Source of the DNA: Nonomuraea dietziae
Lineage (GTDB): Bacteria > Actinomycetota > Actinomycetes > Streptosporangiales > Streptosporangiaceae
DNA: 64,000 nt
Assembly: GCF_014195505.1 (NCBI RefSeq)
Contig: NZ_JACIBV010000001.1
Location: forward strand, 558,001-622,000
Direction: 5' to 3'
In this document: positions 43,373 through 51,075 of the stretch, in pieces
Layout: every line of letters starts with the position of its first letter
Numbering within the stretch: position 1 is the stretch's first letter
Made by a program: the position numbers and the translations under genes
Notes under the pieces: model-generated
What the model was told of the DNA's origin: nothing
The model's database searches: none
The model's input: the letters and a program-made list of their open reading frames with translations, nothing else

Positions 43373-44020
43373 ATGGCCACCGCTGCCACCCCCGCCGTCC
43401 ACACCACTCCCGCCGTCCCCGCTACGTCCGGCCGCCTCGCCGGCGCCCTCGCCGGGCCGGCCTTCTTCGCTTCGGCCATCGCTCAGATGCTCACCCGTGA
43501 GGGCTTCGACATCACTCGGCACCCGATCAGCCAGCTCGCCACCGGCGACCTCGGCTGGATCCAGATCGCGACGTTCGTGCTCGCGGGTCTCGGCGGCTTG
43601 GCGCTGGCCGCGGGCGTCGGGCGCACCATCACCGAGGGGGTCGGAAGGCGGGCGCTGCCGATCCTCGTCGGGGTCTTCGGCGCCGGGCTGGTCAGCGCAG
43701 GCCTGTTCACCATGGATCCGGAGAACGGCTTCCCCGCCGGCACCCCTGACGGACCGGCTGCCCAGATGTCCTGGCACGGCGTGGCGCACTCGGTCGCGGC
43801 GGCCGTCTCCTTCACCGCGCTGGCCGTCGCCGCCATCGTGCTGACCGTCCGGTACGCTCGCCGCCGGGCCGTGCTGCCTGCCGTGTTGAGCGGCGCCGCC
43901 GCGCTCGTCCTGCTGCTGCCCATGTCGCCGGATCACATGAGCATCCAGATCGCCGTCAACGGCCTGGTCGCCTTCACCTGGACGACCGTCCTCGCGCTGT
44001 CCCAACGCCGCTCCGCCTGA
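43373..44020 (+). CDS. DUF998 family membrane protein
   Basis: 215 residues, six predicted TM helices. Family signature: GPAFFASAIAQMLTREGFD, HPISQLATGDLGWIQIATFV and FTMDPENGFPAGTPDG. DUF998 members are of unknown function. Start at 43373 behind AAGGAGGAAG. It is followed, after 43 bp, by the DGPF/ECF42 pair and may be co-transcribed with it. Confidence 0.9.
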   Translation: MATAATPAVHTTPAVPATSGRLAGALAGPAFFASAIAQMLTREGFDITRHPISQLATGDLGWIQIATFVLAGLGGLALAAGVGRTITEGVGRRALPILVGVFGAGLVSAGLFTMDPENGFPAGTPDGPAAQMSWHGVAHSVAAAVSFTALAVAAIVLTVRYARRRAVLPAVLSGAAALVLLLPMSPDHMSIQIAVNGLVAFTWTTVLALSQRRSA

Positions 44021-44063
44021 TCACGCGTACGCTCGTCTGAGCACGACCAGGAAGAGGATTCAC

Positions 44064-44435
44064 ATGAAGTACCTGTTGCTCAGCTACACCCCGGCCGCTG
44101 CCTGGGACGCCGCGACCGCCGACACCCCATCCGAGGAGGCACTGGCCGCGTTCGCCGCGTACCAGAAGTTCGAGCAGGAGCTGATCGCCACCGGCGAGTT
44201 CGTCAGCAGCGAGGGCCTCGGCCACCCGGTGGTCAGCACCACCGTCCGCAGGACCCCGAACGGCGTGGTGGCGACCGACGGGCCGTTCGCCGAGCTCAAG
44301 GAGGTCCTGGCCAGCTTCGCCGTGATCGACGTGGCCAGCAGGGAACGCGCCGTCGAAATCGTCTCGCGGATCGTCGAGGTGCTGGGCGAGCCGATCGAGA
44401 TCCGCCCGATCATGGGCGACGACTTCGCGGCATGA
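44064..44435 (+). CDS. DGPF (YCII-related) protein of second ECF42 module
   Basis: 123 residues. MKYLLLSYTPAAAW opening, then VVATDGPFAELKEVLASFAV, the DGPF tetrapeptide in its family context. Partner of the sigma factor that overlaps its stop (ATGA). RBS GGAAGAGG. Confidence 0.93.
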   Translation: MKYLLLSYTPAAAWDAATADTPSEEALAAFAAYQKFEQELIATGEFVSSEGLGHPVVSTTVRRTPNGVVATDGPFAELKEVLASFAVIDVASRERAVEIVSRIVEVLGEPIEIRPIMGDDFAA

Positions 44436-45682
44436 CCGGCCGCACCGGGGACGTGGAGCACCTGCTGCGCACGGAGGCACCGCAGGTGCTCGGTGCGCTG
44501 GTGCGGCGCTTCGGTCACTTCGACGTCGCCGAGGACGCCGTGCAGGAGGCGCTGCTCGCCGCGAGCCGGACGTGGGCGGCCGACGGCGTGCCGGACAACC
44601 CGCGCAGCTGGCTGATCCGCATCGGCTACCGGCGGATGGTCGACCTGCTCCGCTCCGAGCAGGCCAGGCGCCGACGCGAGCAGGAGGCCGGGATGACCGA
44701 GCTGGCCATGCACGAACCGGCCCGCCAGGCGCATCCGCTACAGGAGACCGACGACAGCCTCGCCCTGCTGCTGCTCTGCTGTCACCCCGCGTTGAGCGCC
44801 ACCTCCCAGGTGGCGCTCACGCTGCGGGCGGTGGGCGGCCTGACCACAGCCGAGATCGCGCATGCCTACGGGATGACCGAACCCACCATGGGCACGCGGA
44901 TCAGCCGCGCCAAGCAGCAACTGGCCCGCGCCGGTGCCCGCTTCACCCCGCCGACCGGCGCCGACCGGGGCGACAGAGTGACCGCTGTGATGCAGGTGCT
45001 CTACCTGATCTTCAACGAGGGCTACACGGCCTCCACCGGCGACGAACTCGCCCGCGTCGACCTCACCAGCGAGGCGATCCGGCTGACCCGCATGCTCCGC
45101 GACTCCCTGCCGGACGACCCCGAGGTGGCCGGCCTGCTCGCGCTGATGCTGCTCACCGACTCACGGCGCGCCGCCCGCACCGGCGGCGACGACGAGCTGG
45201 TGCCGCTGGACGAGCAGGACCGGACGCAGTGGGATCCCGACCTGATCCGCGAGGGCACCGAGCTGATCGACAGCGTCTGGGGCAGGCGCGAGGTGGGCCC
45301 GTACCAGCTGCAGGCCGCGATCGCGGCCGTGCACGCCACAGCCGCGACGTCGGAGCAGACGGACTGGCCGCAGATCGCGGCGCTGTACCTCTGGCTGGAA
45401 CGGCTCAGCCCGACCGCGCCGGTGCGGCTGAGCCGGGTGGTGGCGGTGGCCAAGGCGTACGGGCCGGTCCGAGGGCTGGCGCTGCTCGACGACCTCAACC
45501 GTCGCTACCGGCTGGATCAGGAAGCGCTGACCCGGCAACGGGAACGCGCGGTGCGCGCCCACCTGCTCCACATGACCGGTGACGCGGCCGGCGCGGCGCG
45601 GGTGTACCGCGAGGCAGCCGCCCTGACCGGCAACCAGGTCGAGCAGCGCTATCTGCTCGACCGGGCCGACCGCCTCGGCTGA
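44432..45682 (+). CDS. ECF42-type RNA polymerase sigma factor (second)
   Basis: 416 residues with the same architecture as the protein at 33419: region 2 (FGHFDVAEDAVQEALLAASR), region 4 (LRAVGGLTTAEIAHAYGMTE), then the long C-terminal extension (VLYLIFNEGYTAS, GLLALMLLTDSRRAAR, TPR-like end). Clearly a paralogue but diverged, so not a recent duplication. Likely controls the adjacent DGPF gene. It is convergent with the rifampin phosphotransferase gene 16 bp away. Confidence 0.93.
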   Translation: MTGRTGDVEHLLRTEAPQVLGALVRRFGHFDVAEDAVQEALLAASRTWAADGVPDNPRSWLIRIGYRRMVDLLRSEQARRRREQEAGMTELAMHEPARQAHPLQETDDSLALLLLCCHPALSATSQVALTLRAVGGLTTAEIAHAYGMTEPTMGTRISRAKQQLARAGARFTPPTGADRGDRVTAVMQVLYLIFNEGYTASTGDELARVDLTSEAIRLTRMLRDSLPDDPEVAGLLALMLLTDSRRAARTGGDDELVPLDEQDRTQWDPDLIREGTELIDSVWGRREVGPYQLQAAIAAVHATAATSEQTDWPQIAALYLWLERLSPTAPVRLSRVVAVAKAYGPVRGLALLDDLNRRYRLDQEALTRQRERAVRAHLLHMTGDAAGAARVYREAAALTGNQVEQRYLLDRADRLG

Positions 45683-45698
45683 GGCCGGAAGCGACGCT

Positions 45699-48296
45699 TC
45701 AGGGCAGGATCTCGACGTACCCGTCGGTTCCGTGTACACGGATCCGCTGCCCGTTCCGGATCAGCCGGGTGGCGTCCACCACACCCACGACGGCCGGCAG
45801 ACCGTACTCCCGTGCGATCACGGCCCCGTGAGTCATCAATCCTCCGACCTCCGTGACCAGGCCTGAGACGGCGACGAACAGGGGCGTCCAGCTGGGATCC
45901 GTATGGGCGGTGACCAGGATGTCGCCGGCTTCGAGCTCGGCCTCCGCCATGTCCAGGATGACGCGGGCCCTGCCCTCGATGGTTCCGGCGGAGACCGGTA
46001 GGCCGATCAGGGCACCGGCCGGCACGTCGTCGCGTCGGTACGCCCCGGTGATGGCCTCGCCGTCCGAGGTGAGCACCCGCGGCGGCGTGAGCGCGTGGTA
46101 CGACCGGTACGCGTCCTTGCGCTGCCGGATAAGCTGGTCATCCACCTGGTTGGTGCGCACGACGTCGTGGAGCTCCTGGAATGTGAGGTAGAAGATGTCC
46201 TCCTTCTCAGGGAGTACGTCGGCCCGCACGAGACGCTCGGCCTCCTCCAGCAAGGCCTGCTTGTAGACGAGGAGGCGGCTGACGATGCCGTACTTCGGGT
46301 ACTCCCGGTAGCCGATGAAAGTCCGGACCCGGTCGATCATCCGCTTGGCCTCGTCGGCTTTCCGCTCCCCGTCCGGCAGGGCCCGCAAGCGTGACAGCAC
46401 GTCCCTTTCCTTCTTCTCCGCCTCCTGCCGCCCTTGCTCGAAGCGCCGCTCGGCGGCGCCCGGCTCGAAGAGCTTGACGTTGTCGAGGATCACGGGCACG
46501 AGCGTGGTGGGGCGCTCGCGCCAGCGGGGCCTCGTGATGTCGATTTCGCCGACGCAGCGCATGCCATACCGGTCGAGGTACGCCTCGATGGCGTCGCGCG
46601 CTTCAGGCCCGCCCGCGAACTTCGGCAACTCGTCCAGGAAGCCCTCGTCCTCGACGCCCTGCAGGAACGCCACCACCTCCGGATGCGGCCGGATCACGTC
46701 CGCGACGTCGAGCAGCGCCAGTCCCATCTCCGACGTGACGTTGTCAGGGGCGGACAGCGTGAGCGTGTCGGCCGCGTTCTTCTCGCCCAGCCACTCGTAC
46801 AGCTTGTCGTTGAGCCACCACGTGGCCTCCATCCCCGCCATGATCGCCTGCGTGTTCAGCGGATCTTTGAGGACTCGCTTTTGCTCCTCGAAGGCCTCCA
46901 GCAGGAAGTCGAGCAGCGCCGGTCCGGTCTTCGTCCGGATGCCGCGCCGCAGGGCGGCGATGGACGTCTGGCTGCGCTCGATCAGCTCGCTGACGATGGC
47001 CGGATCCGTCTCGATCGGGGCGGGCGCGCCGCCGGCCTGCGGCCCGACGGGACCTCCGTCCGGGAGCGACGGGACGAAGTCGCCGCGGTCGAGGACGGTC
47101 TCCAGCGCGTCCCTGACCAGCGGATCGGACCTCCCCATCATCTCCAGGAGGCCGGCGCGGCTCGCGGGCGACGCCAGCCGCCGGGTGACGTCGACGAACA
47201 GCCGCCCGCCTGCCTCGTGCATCGGCGCGAGGGCCGTCAGCTGCCACACGGAGAGCCCCAAGGGCTTCATGGGGTCGGTCATCATCTGCCCATGGCCGAC
47301 GGAGACGTAGACGTGATTGTCCTGGTCGCCGGTCTCGGGGATGGGGAACAGCGTGGTGATCGGCCGACTCTGAACGATCTGGAAGCCATCATCGACCAGG
47401 CACCATTCGATGTCCTGCGGGCGGCCGAAGTGCTCTTCGATCCGCCGCCCGAGCTGCACGAGCCGCACGACCTGCGCATCCGTCAGCGCCGCCTGCTCCT
47501 GCCGCTGCGGGTCGATCACCACTTCCTGCGTCCCGCCACCCGGCAGCGGGTGGATGGCACGCCGCTTGGCGGCGACCGTCTTGGCGACGACCTCGCCGTC
47601 GCGCACCTTGAACACGTCCGGGTTGACCAGCCCGGAGACCAGGGCTTCGCCGAGGCCGAAGCCGGCGTCCACGGTGGCGACCTTCCGGTCGCCCGTCACG
47701 GGGTCGGCCGTGAACAGGATGCCGGCCGCTTGCGCGAAGACCATCTGCTGCACGACCACGGCCATGCCGACCGTTCGGTGGTCGATCCCGTTGCGCTGGC
47801 GATAGGTCACGGCCCGCTCGGTGAACAGCGACGCCCAGCACCGGCTGACGTGCTGGAGGATCGCCGCAGGGCCCACGACGTTCAGGTAGGTGTCCTGCTG
47901 GCCCGCGAAAGAGGCCGTCGGCAAGTCCTCTGCCGTCGCGCTGGACCGCACGGCGTAGGCGGCCTGCTCTCCGAGCTGGGCGAGCCCGCGGGTGATCGCC
48001 GCCGCGAGACCGCCAGGGATCGCGATCCCTTCGACGGTCCTGCGGATCTCCGCGCTGAGCGTGCGGATCGCCTCCCGGTCATCCGGGTTCAGGTGCGCCA
48101 GCTGATCGAGCAGATCGGCCATCGACGGCGCTTCCGCCACGATGCGCCGGTAGGCGTCCGTCGTCACGCAGAAGCCGGCCGGCACGCGGATCCCCTCGAT
48201 CCGCGACAGCGCGCCCAGATGCGCGCCCTTGCCGCCCACGACCGCGACCTGCGTCTCGTCAACCTTCCGCAGACCCATCACGTACTGCTCAAGCAT
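45699..48296 (-). CDS. rph: Rifampin phosphotransferase (dikinase-like)
   Basis: 865 residues, the length of characterised RPH enzymes. The N-terminal PEP-synthase-like ATP-binding domain is at about 1-315 (VGGKGAHLGALSRIEG, AVRSSATAEDLPTASFAG, GILFTADPVTG). The rifamycin-binding insert follows (about 325-750, including MKPLGLSVWQLTALAPM). The swivelling phosphohistidine domain ends the protein with GGLMTHGAVIAREYGLPAVV, catalytic His near 823. It transfers the beta-phosphate of ATP to rifampin C21-OH, inactivating the drug. Start at 48296 has GGAGG upstream and begins LEQYVMGLRKVDETQVAVVG; an upstream in-frame ATG at 48335 lacks one. A rifamycin-responsive element lies upstream. Confidence 0.93.
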   Translation of the reverse strand: MLEQYVMGLRKVDETQVAVVGGKGAHLGALSRIEGIRVPAGFCVTTDAYRRIVAEAPSMADLLDQLAHLNPDDREAIRTLSAEIRRTVEGIAIPGGLAAAITRGLAQLGEQAAYAVRSSATAEDLPTASFAGQQDTYLNVVGPAAILQHVSRCWASLFTERAVTYRQRNGIDHRTVGMAVVVQQMVFAQAAGILFTADPVTGDRKVATVDAGFGLGEALVSGLVNPDVFKVRDGEVVAKTVAAKRRAIHPLPGGGTQEVVIDPQRQEQAALTDAQVVRLVQLGRRIEEHFGRPQDIEWCLVDDGFQIVQSRPITTLFPIPETGDQDNHVYVSVGHGQMMTDPMKPLGLSVWQLTALAPMHEAGGRLFVDVTRRLASPASRAGLLEMMGRSDPLVRDALETVLDRGDFVPSLPDGGPVGPQAGGAPAPIETDPAIVSELIERSQTSIAALRRGIRTKTGPALLDFLLEAFEEQKRVLKDPLNTQAIMAGMEATWWLNDKLYEWLGEKNAADTLTLSAPDNVTSEMGLALLDVADVIRPHPEVVAFLQGVEDEGFLDELPKFAGGPEARDAIEAYLDRYGMRCVGEIDITRPRWRERPTTLVPVILDNVKLFEPGAAERRFEQGRQEAEKKERDVLSRLRALPDGERKADEAKRMIDRVRTFIGYREYPKYGIVSRLLVYKQALLEEAERLVRADVLPEKEDIFYLTFQELHDVVRTNQVDDQLIRQRKDAYRSYHALTPPRVLTSDGEAITGAYRRDDVPAGALIGLPVSAGTIEGRARVILDMAEAELEAGDILVTAHTDPSWTPLFVAVSGLVTEVGGLMTHGAVIAREYGLPAVVGVVDATRLIRNGQRIRVHGTDGYVEILP

Positions 48297-48588
48297 GCGA
48301 TACCTCCGCGGCAGCCGTGCTCCGTCGCACCGCACCGGCCGATCGGATCACCGGTGCCTCGCGCTCTGTCGAGCCCCCTTGTTGAGCACGTCGCCATCTC
48401 CGTTGCCTTCCCTGTGCCCAGTCGGCCTTCCGCTCCGCCCGGTCAGGCGGCGCGCACACTCGTGCCTCCGCCCCGAGCGCCCGCAACCGCACCGCCAGTC
48501 CCACCACCGGTTCGACGTCACCGCGTCCCATGTCGAGCCCTCTTTTCCGCAGGGTGTGGCCTCGGCCGACGATTCTGCGGCACGACCC

Positions 48589-48607
48589 GGGTCTTGCCGC
48601 AAGCCCC
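48589..48607 (-). promoter_or_regulatory. Rifamycin-associated element (RAE)
   Basis: On the minus strand it reads GGGGCTTGCGGCAAGACCC, matching from memory the 19-bp RAE found before rifamycin-inactivation genes in actinomycetes, with its CTTG-CGG-CAAG dyad. It faces rph, 293 bp upstream of its start. Established work on actinomycetes links this element to rifamycin-induced expression. Confidence 0.8.
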
Positions 48608-48726
48608 CCGGTGCGCTATACGTTAGGAGTGGCAAGGAGAGTGATCTCCCCCTGCGCAGGCGTGGTGTCCGAGCGGTCGTTCCGGCAGCCTCCAGCCCAC
48701 CTGAAACCCGGACGCCGAACAGCCCT

Positions 48727-49236
48727 CTAACCTCCTGGGATCAGGAGTTCAGGGGGCGCAGCAGCGTATTGCGGATGTGAGGCCACTTGTCGCCTGCCGC
48801 GAGATAAACCGAACCCAGTGGTGATCTCGGTGGCGGTCTCGATGCCGGTCAACCCGTCGCGGACGACCAGTACACTCCCGCCGTCGCCACGCCTGTCCAG
48901 GCGCGCGCAGGCGCAGCGCCGCGGGCCGGCCGGTGACGTCGAAGGCGTGCTCGGGCTCGACGGCGGTGACACGGGCCGGGCGCAGCCGTATCCTCGTCCC
49001 CGCGAAGACGTCGGCGAGCTTTGAGCCTCGAGCTCCCGGCCGGCCGCGAGCTGATGCATCCGCAGCCGCTCGACGAAGTCCCGCACAGCGTTGACCACGG
49101 TGATCTCGGTGTCGGCCGGGGACAGCCGGCGGGCCAGGTCCCCGGCCACGTAGACCCCGGCGTAGCCGGCGCCGAGAACGACGATGCGGTGGCGTTGCTC
49201 CTGTCGGTTCGCTTGCTCCCGGTGAACTGAGCGGAA
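48727..49236 (-). pseudogene. Decayed NDH-2-like FAD/NAD oxidoreductase
   Basis: Frame one has HRIVVLGAGYAGVYVAGDLA (dinucleotide loop) and RRLSPADTEITVVNAVRDFVERLRMHQLAAG, shown here as DFVERLRMHQLAAG. A second frame adds ADVFAGTRIRLRPARVTAVE, and the last returns with VLVVRDGLTGIETATEI (the GxxxTGIETATE motif). Frameshifts near 49020 and 48880 plus deletions leave about one third of a 400-residue NDH-2-type enzyme. Inactive. Confidence 0.8.
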
Positions 49237-49336
49237 CGGCGCCCCGATTGCTGACAGGAACCGCATGTGGCATGGGTCACAGAGGGGCAGGAGCGCCGCC
49301 CAACGATGCTCGCGACGCCGAGGCGGCGCAGAGCCG

Positions 49337-49373
49337 TCTCAAAATCAAATCTCTCTTTCTTTAGATTTTGAGA
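49337..49373. terminator. AT-rich dyad at the tetR 3' end
   Basis: TCTCAAAATC (49337-49346) pairs with GATTTTGAGA (49364-49373), overlapping the last tetR codons. A probable terminator for tetR; unusually AT-rich for this genome. Confidence 0.5.
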
Positions 49374-50062
49374 TAGCGATAGACGGTGGCCCTGGAGACG
49401 TCGAAACGGGCGGCGATCTCCTCGCCGCTGCAGCCCTCGGCGTACAGGGCGCGCACCTGTGTGATCTGCTCCTCGGTGAGGATGGCGCGTCGTCCGCCGT
49501 TGCGTCCCCGGGGGAGCCCGCGCGCCCGGGGCGCGACCGGGGCGCCCAGCAGCGCCCGCGCCCCGTCCAGGATCGTGCTACGCAACTGATCGGCCGGTGC
49601 ATCGCGGAACAGCACCACCGGATCGGCCAGCCCGGCGACCACCTGGCAGGCTCGCACCCGCTGCTCGAGCCCGCAGCCTGGACCAGCCACCAGCTCGTTG
49701 GCCAGGGCGATCGCCGTCCGGAAGCGGTCGGCGATCGGCGCCTGCACCAGCAACGTCATGTCCTTGACCAGCATGGTGAGTGTCTGGCGATGGCGCAGGT
49801 GCACATCGACGTAGCCTTCGATCGCCCGCCACCGCACCTCCTCGGCACTGTCGCAGGACTCGGCCTCGGCCAACACCGCCTCCAATTCGTCCAGCAGCGG
49901 AATCGTGAGCCGGCGGAGGATCTCCTCCTTGGAATCGAAGTGGTAGTAGAGCGCAGCCTTGCTGATGCCCACTTCATCGGCGATGGCCTGCATCGAGGTG
50001 GCGCGGTAGCCGCGGGCGGCGAACAGGGCGCGCGCCGCCTCCAAGATTCGCTCGGATGTCAT
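49361..50062 (-). CDS. TetR repressor fused to a resolvase-type HTH
   Basis: 233 residues. The N-terminal TetR HTH is at about 5-50 (ERILEAARALFAARGYRATS, then ADEVGISKAALYYHFDSKEE) and the helical ligand domain at 55-180. Residues about 185-233 add a second HTH: a basic RGLPRGRNGGRRAILTEEQI start, then VRALYAEGCSGEEIAARFDV and SRATVYRYLKI. That is the Hin/resolvase C-terminal DNA-binding fold (GRP-type hook plus HTH_7). TetR proteins normally end after the ligand domain. Two DNA-binding heads could let it bridge sites; the promoter it shares with the divergent hydrolase has two spaced repeats. Confidence 0.88.
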   Translation of the reverse strand: MTSERILEAARALFAARGYRATSMQAIADEVGISKAALYYHFDSKEEILRRLTIPLLDELEAVLAEAESCDSAEEVRWRAIEGYVDVHLRHRQTLTMLVKDMTLLVQAPIADRFRTAIALANELVAGPGCGLEQRVRACQVVAGLADPVVLFRDAPADQLRSTILDGARALLGAPVAPRARGLPRGRNGGRRAILTEEQITQVRALYAEGCSGEEIAARFDVSRATVYRYLKI

Positions 50063-50071
50063 TCGATCTCA

Positions 50072-50117
50072 CTTACCTGAGGTCAGATTATTCGCTAGAG
50101 TGCTTACCGGCAGTCAG
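50072..50117. promoter_or_regulatory. Paired direct repeats, TetR operator candidate
   Basis: CTTACCTGAGGTCAG (50072-50086) and CTTACCGGCAGTCAG (50103-50117), 12 of 15 identical, 31 bp (three helical turns) start to start. Both lie between the TetR and hydrolase starts. The first also contains an imperfect TTACCT/AGGTCA palindrome. Confidence 0.65.
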
Positions 50118-50141
50118 TCTATTGCTGCGGGGATGATCTGT

Positions 50142-51029
50142 ATGCGAACCCAGGTGTCCTTCACCGCCGCCGGCGTCCGGTGCGCCGGCTACCTCTACCT
50201 GCCCACCGGTTCCGGGCCGGTGCCGTGTGTGGTGCTCTGCCACGGCTTCAGCGGGACCATGGACCGGCTCTTCGACTACGCCGAACGCTTCGCCGCCGAA
50301 GGCTTCGCGTCACTGGTGTTCGACTACCGCAGCTTCGGCGAGAGTGATGGCGAGCCCCGCCAAGTCCCCGACATCGACGGCCAGCTCGTCGATGTCCGCG
50401 CCGCCGTGGCCTTCGCCCGCGCGCACGAGCGGATCGACCCCGGCAAGGTGCTGCTGTGGGGCAACTCGCTGGGCGGCGCGCACGTCATCACCGTGGCCGC
50501 GAGCGATCCCCGGATCGCCGCCGTGGTGGCGCAGATCCCTTTCAACGGATTTCCGAAGAAGGTCGAGGGACGCTCGACGAGTGAGACGCTACGGCTGCTT
50601 GGCGCGATCGTCTGGGACGCGATCCGGGGCAAGGTGGGGCTACGTCCGTCCTACATCCCCATGGTGGGACGGCCGGGAGAACTCGCCGTGACCGCCACCC
50701 CCGAGGCCGACCAGCACATCCAGACGCTGACCGGTGGAGGAAAGACGCTGTGGCGCAACAGCGTCGCGCCCAGAGGCCTGCTGCAGATGATGCGCTACCG
50801 GCCCGCCGAGGCCGCCGCGCGGCTGACCTGCCCGCTGCTGGTCTGCGTCGCCGCCGAGGACCGCGAGACACCCCTGGAGAACAGCCGGGTGCTGGCCGAC
50901 CGTGCGCCGCAAGGCGAGCTGCGTGTCTACCCCGGCAGCCACTTCACCTTCTACACCGACCTCAGCTTCCGGGACCGCGTGGTCACCGACCAGGTCGACT
51001 TCTATCGCCGGACATTTGTAACAAGGTGA
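50142..51029 (+). CDS. Alpha/beta hydrolase
   Basis: 295 residues. Catalytic landmarks: oxyanion VLCHGFSGTMDRL, VFDYRSFGESDGEP, nucleophile Ser in LLWGNSLGGAHV (near 109), acid Asp in CVAAEDRETP and base His in YPGSHFTFY. It belongs to the dienelactone-hydrolase/XynE-like group with unknown ester or thioester substrates. Divergent from the TetR fusion and likely repressed by it. Several ATG codons are possible (50100, 50133); 50142 fits the family start. Confidence 0.88.
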   Translation: MRTQVSFTAAGVRCAGYLYLPTGSGPVPCVVLCHGFSGTMDRLFDYAERFAAEGFASLVFDYRSFGESDGEPRQVPDIDGQLVDVRAAVAFARAHERIDPGKVLLWGNSLGGAHVITVAASDPRIAAVVAQIPFNGFPKKVEGRSTSETLRLLGAIVWDAIRGKVGLRPSYIPMVGRPGELAVTATPEADQHIQTLTGGGKTLWRNSVAPRGLLQMMRYRPAEAAARLTCPLLVCVAAEDRETPLENSRVLADRAPQGELRVYPGSHFTFYTDLSFRDRVVTDQVDFYRRTFVTR

Positions 51030-51075
51030 GCGTTCACCAGGGGTGACATCGCGCACCTCCACTTGTGGGAGAACC

